Shown here in pieces: positions 52,410-55,159 of a stretch of 55,159 nucleotides of DNA (positions are counted from its first letter, which is position 1; every line of letters starts with the position of its first letter). The notes below the pieces were generated by a model. The model made no database searches. It was given only the letters and a program-made list of their open reading frames with translations, and was not told the DNA's origin. A program made the position numbers and the translations under genes. The DNA is taken from contig LSSN01000032.1 of NCBI GenBank assembly GCA_001970855.1, positions 1 through 55,159 of the forward strand, given 5' to 3'. This DNA comes from Smittium culicis. Taxonomy: Eukaryota > Kickxellomycota > Harpellomycetes > Harpellales > Legeriomycetaceae.

Positions 52410-52602
52410 CCCTTTCGCGGGCAGTAGACTATTTTTGACCCTCTAAATATAGTCAATTATGGCCAATTATAGTACTTTAATCCACAGGCCTTAAGATACA
52501 TTGGTATATTGTTTAATCACAGCAAATAATAGATTTGCTTTTAAATAATAACCGAATCATAGAATTAGTTATTTTAAAGAGTGTTGGACAGGAAAGGGTT
52601 AA
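52406..52602 (-). mobile_element. MITE copy (minus orientation), tandem pair 2 of 2
   Basis: TTAACCCTTTCGCGGGCAGT to TTGGACAGGAAAGGGTTAA. Confidence 0.92.
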
Positions 52603-54548
52603 ATAAAAAAATTTCATTTTAGATAATAAGGCGTAAAAAATAATTAGTTACTGTTAGGTTAGTGAGGGGCCATTGACTAACGAAAAAATAATATTATTTT
52701 AGTGGATTTAGTAAACGAAAATGTGAGTTTTTTTTTTTTTTGCCTCTTATTTGTGATTGGACCTAAAATCGATTTGTATGTCTCGCAGCATTCAATCGGT
52801 AGTAATAGCTTCCTAAAATCGGCCAAGATTAAGCTAAATGGCATTTTGGTGAAGGGTATGGGGGAATGGGAAAAACTGTAAACGACAATATGTAGAGCTT
52901 GTTTACTCTGTGCCAATAAAACCTTTTTTAGGGATTATTTTATAAATCCCGCAATATTTTTTCCCCACTCTTTTTCACACCCCTCGTCCATCCCATATCC
53001 TGGGGAGAGGGATGGGTGTAAGGGAAGTGGCAAGATAGTGGATTCCAAGCATATTGATTTGTAGAATATGGAAAAGGGATATTTTTTTATCTAGGCAATG
53101 TTGAAAATCAGCATAGATTTTTGTGCTAATTATTATATCCGGTTGGGGTTGAGGGAGATTATAAACTGCACTTTTTTTTAATGTAAAATCTTCAAATCTC
53201 CCGACTTTATTAAATACATAAACCCCACTAATTTTTTTTTTTTTAGGGCAAGCTATACCTATGCTATAGAAATAATAGGCTTAAAAAAATAGGAGATCCG
53301 AAAGGGAGCGGGAAGGACGGATTGAAGGAGGGAGGATAAATCACTTGATTGTTCTTTATTTCTTTATTTTGAAATAAAAAACGAATAAAGTAAACATGAA
53401 TTTTGCTGCGCTTTTGGTTTTTGGTCCGGTTTCGATGCCTATTTATTTTCAACAAATTTTTATTTACGTAGAATTGTAAGCTGGATCTCATGACTGCTGG
53501 TATTAATTAAATCTAAGGGTTTTGAAACGCTTTTTTTTTGTCTTTCTCAGAGTTCTTTTGACATAATTTAAAAACGTCGGGTCTAAATCACTTGTTTTAT
53601 TATTATCGCTATTCTCAGCGAAAATTTTTCTCGCGTCTACAAATTAATTTTTGCCTAGTTTTAACTGTGGATAAATAGTATTGCTTTTTATTATTTGTTT
53701 GTTTGTTTAGGAATGATAGTGATGATTTTTTACTTTTTCTTTCATTCAGCTATCTCCAATCCTCCACCAATTAATAATGACAGCATAAGTAGACTAAATA
53801 GTCATCCAACGGAATAAGCGTTCCCAAAAAAGTTTATATAGCCTATCCAAGAAAAAGAAATGAATAATTATATATCAACGCCTATTTGGAGTGCGTTTAT
53901 TATTTAATATTCCAGTTAAAATTTTTTATTCCATCTAAAATATTTTCTCATTTCCTATATAAGAAAGACCTTTATAATTGTTCTTTATAAATAAGAGAGC
54001 CTAATAGCTAATACATTAAAACAATTTAATGGTGCTTTACTACTAATGATTATGGTAAGAGAGGGGTGAATAAGAGATGAATCAATTTGTTGACCAATAA
54101 ACGCTATAAGTTATTGGCTATTAAATCATCATTCATCACTTTTTGTCTATAATAACACCTGAACCACTAAACTAAAATATCCTCATTGATTTTCCAGTTA
54201 ATCAAATTTAGAAATAGAGAAAAAAATTGTAATAATTACAGTTATGGAAATTCGGGTGATTCTGAATAAAGCCGATTGATAATTATCGCCCTTACCTATC
54301 CAAAAAAAAAAATCAAGTCATGATAATCATATTCAATTGGCTAACTCTTTATTTTTTTTATGAAACTTTGCTCATTTAACTTTATTTACTCCAAAGAAAT
54401 CTTTTTATAGCTATTTATTTTTTGATTGGAATATGGAATTATTATCAAACTAATGCACATTTTGACGCTATTAGTAAGATTTTGAAAACTATGTTGATTA
54501 ATCAATTTCGAAATTGAATATTTTATCCACACGCTAAAGTTTTTTTTC
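52603..54548. other. intergenic
   Basis: No supported gene. Small minus-strand frames at 52,677-52,916 and 53,264-53,491 are interrupted by homopolymers and matched no family. Confidence 0.4.
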
Positions 54549-54744
54549 TTAACCCTTTCCTTTCCAACACTCTTAAACAACCCGAATTTATTGATTCGTA
54601 TATGATTTATACGTAAATTAATTATTTTCTGTCTTTCAACAAAAAATCAGTATTTCTCTAAGCCTTGGTATTAAACTGTTTTTAATAAATTCAGTTGGCT
54701 ATATTTTGTAGGTCAAAAATAGTCTGCCATAGTGAAAGGCTTAA
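54549..54744 (+). mobile_element. TTAA-flanked MITE copy (plus orientation)
   Basis: TTAACCCTTTCCTTTCCAAC to GCCATAGTGAAAGGCTTAA. Confidence 0.87.
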
Positions 54745-54896
54745 AATCAAATAGCTTGTGCATATCATCGTCAAATCATTAATGTGTATCATAGTGGTTT
54801 TTTCAGCGTCGTGATTAATTTCAGAGTTTGGAAAATTTTATTGCTAGAATTCAAAAAAAAAAACGATTATTTGTTTACGCAATCTCACATTACGCT

Positions 54897-55087
54897 TTAA
54901 CCCTTTCCCGGCCAACATTCTATAAGAAAATCGATTTATTGATTCGTTTATGGTTTATATGTATATTTATTATTTGCAGCAATACTACATTATACCAATA
55001 ATATAAAGGCCTCGAAATATGACATTATTAATCTAATTTGCTAACTTTGGTAAATCAAAGATGGTCTACTGCCCATGAAAGGATTAA
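54897..55087 (+). mobile_element. TTAA-flanked MITE copy (plus orientation)
   Basis: TTAACCCTTTCCCGGCCAAC to GCCCATGAAAGGATTAA. Confidence 0.9.
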
Positions 55088-55142
55088 AAATAAATAGGAA
55101 TTTTGTGCATGTTTTTTTCTTTGCGTTTTCGGTGTAAATCTT

Positions 55143-55159
55143 TAAACCCTCCCCCCCCC
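55143..55159. other. TAAACCCT followed by a C9 run at the window end
   Basis: The last bases read TTTAAACCCT then nine C. It could be the start of another MITE cut by the window, or a low-quality contig end. Confidence 0.3.

Noticed and set aside
55143..55159. Telomere at the window end
   Set aside because: No tandem TTAGGG-like units; only one CCCT and a homopolymer.

Overview
This window looks like nuclear DNA of an AT-rich fungus. By eye it is roughly three-quarters A+T, with long gene-poor stretches that are richer still. Four genes can be read with confidence, and three identify the lineage. The velvet-domain regulator (VosA/Ryp2 type) and the two MscS-like channels with an EF-hand belong to families typical of fungi; the fourth is PAN3, a eukaryotic mRNA-deadenylation factor. 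Genes are cut by many short GT-AG introns, some with a TACTAAT branch point. I cannot assign a genus; the base composition and intron density would suit an early-diverging or obligately host-associated fungus, which is inference only.

Layout. 0.6-2.8 kb, minus strand: an MscS-family channel, 5 exons, 597 aa. 3.3-5.6 kb: a cluster of about 195-bp inverted-repeat elements. 6.9-9.5 kb, minus strand: PAN3, 14 exons, 508 aa, with a PAM2 motif at its extreme N-terminus. 13.1-15.9 kb, plus strand: a second, intact MscS paralogue, 8 exons, 616 aa. About 17.3-21.4 kb, minus strand: a decayed tyrosine-recombinase retroelement (DIRS/Ngaro-like) with recognisable reverse transcriptase and RNase H blocks but many stops. 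21.4-33.6 kb: a gene desert of extreme AT content with a 40-unit TAG microsatellite, a perfect 30-bp palindrome and a 16-bp hairpin. 33.6-35.2 kb and 41.4-44.8 kb: further clusters of the 195-bp elements. About 35.8-38.7 kb, minus strand: membrane-segment exons of a possible receptor-like gene, perhaps broken. 49.2-51.8 kb, plus strand: the velvet gene, 8 exons, 660 aa. 52.2-55.1 kb: four more 195-bp elements. The window ends in a run of nine C.

The most striking system is the short repeat family. At least 23 copies or fragments have termini of the form TTAA-CCCTTTCCCG ... CGGGAAAGGG-TTAA. The TTAA target duplication and the CCC-starting inverted termini are the hallmark of piggyBac-type transposition, so I read them as non-autonomous piggyBac-like MITEs. 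No transposase is present here. One copy is a snap-back palindrome, one has been split by the insertion of two others, and three adjacent pairs share a single TTAA. A second, less well defined inverted-repeat family (ends near CATATGGGAGATTCTTAG) is also present.

The genes do not form an obvious pathway. PAN3 works with PAN2 in cytoplasmic poly(A) shortening, the MscS pair probably acts in internal or plasma membranes during hypo-osmotic stress and calcium signalling, and the velvet protein is a nuclear regulator of development. The one structural link is that the two MscS paralogues flank PAN3 and keep four introns in identical positions. Exon boundaries were worked out by hand from reading frame, splice sites and family alignment from memory; cumulative phases close in all four genes.
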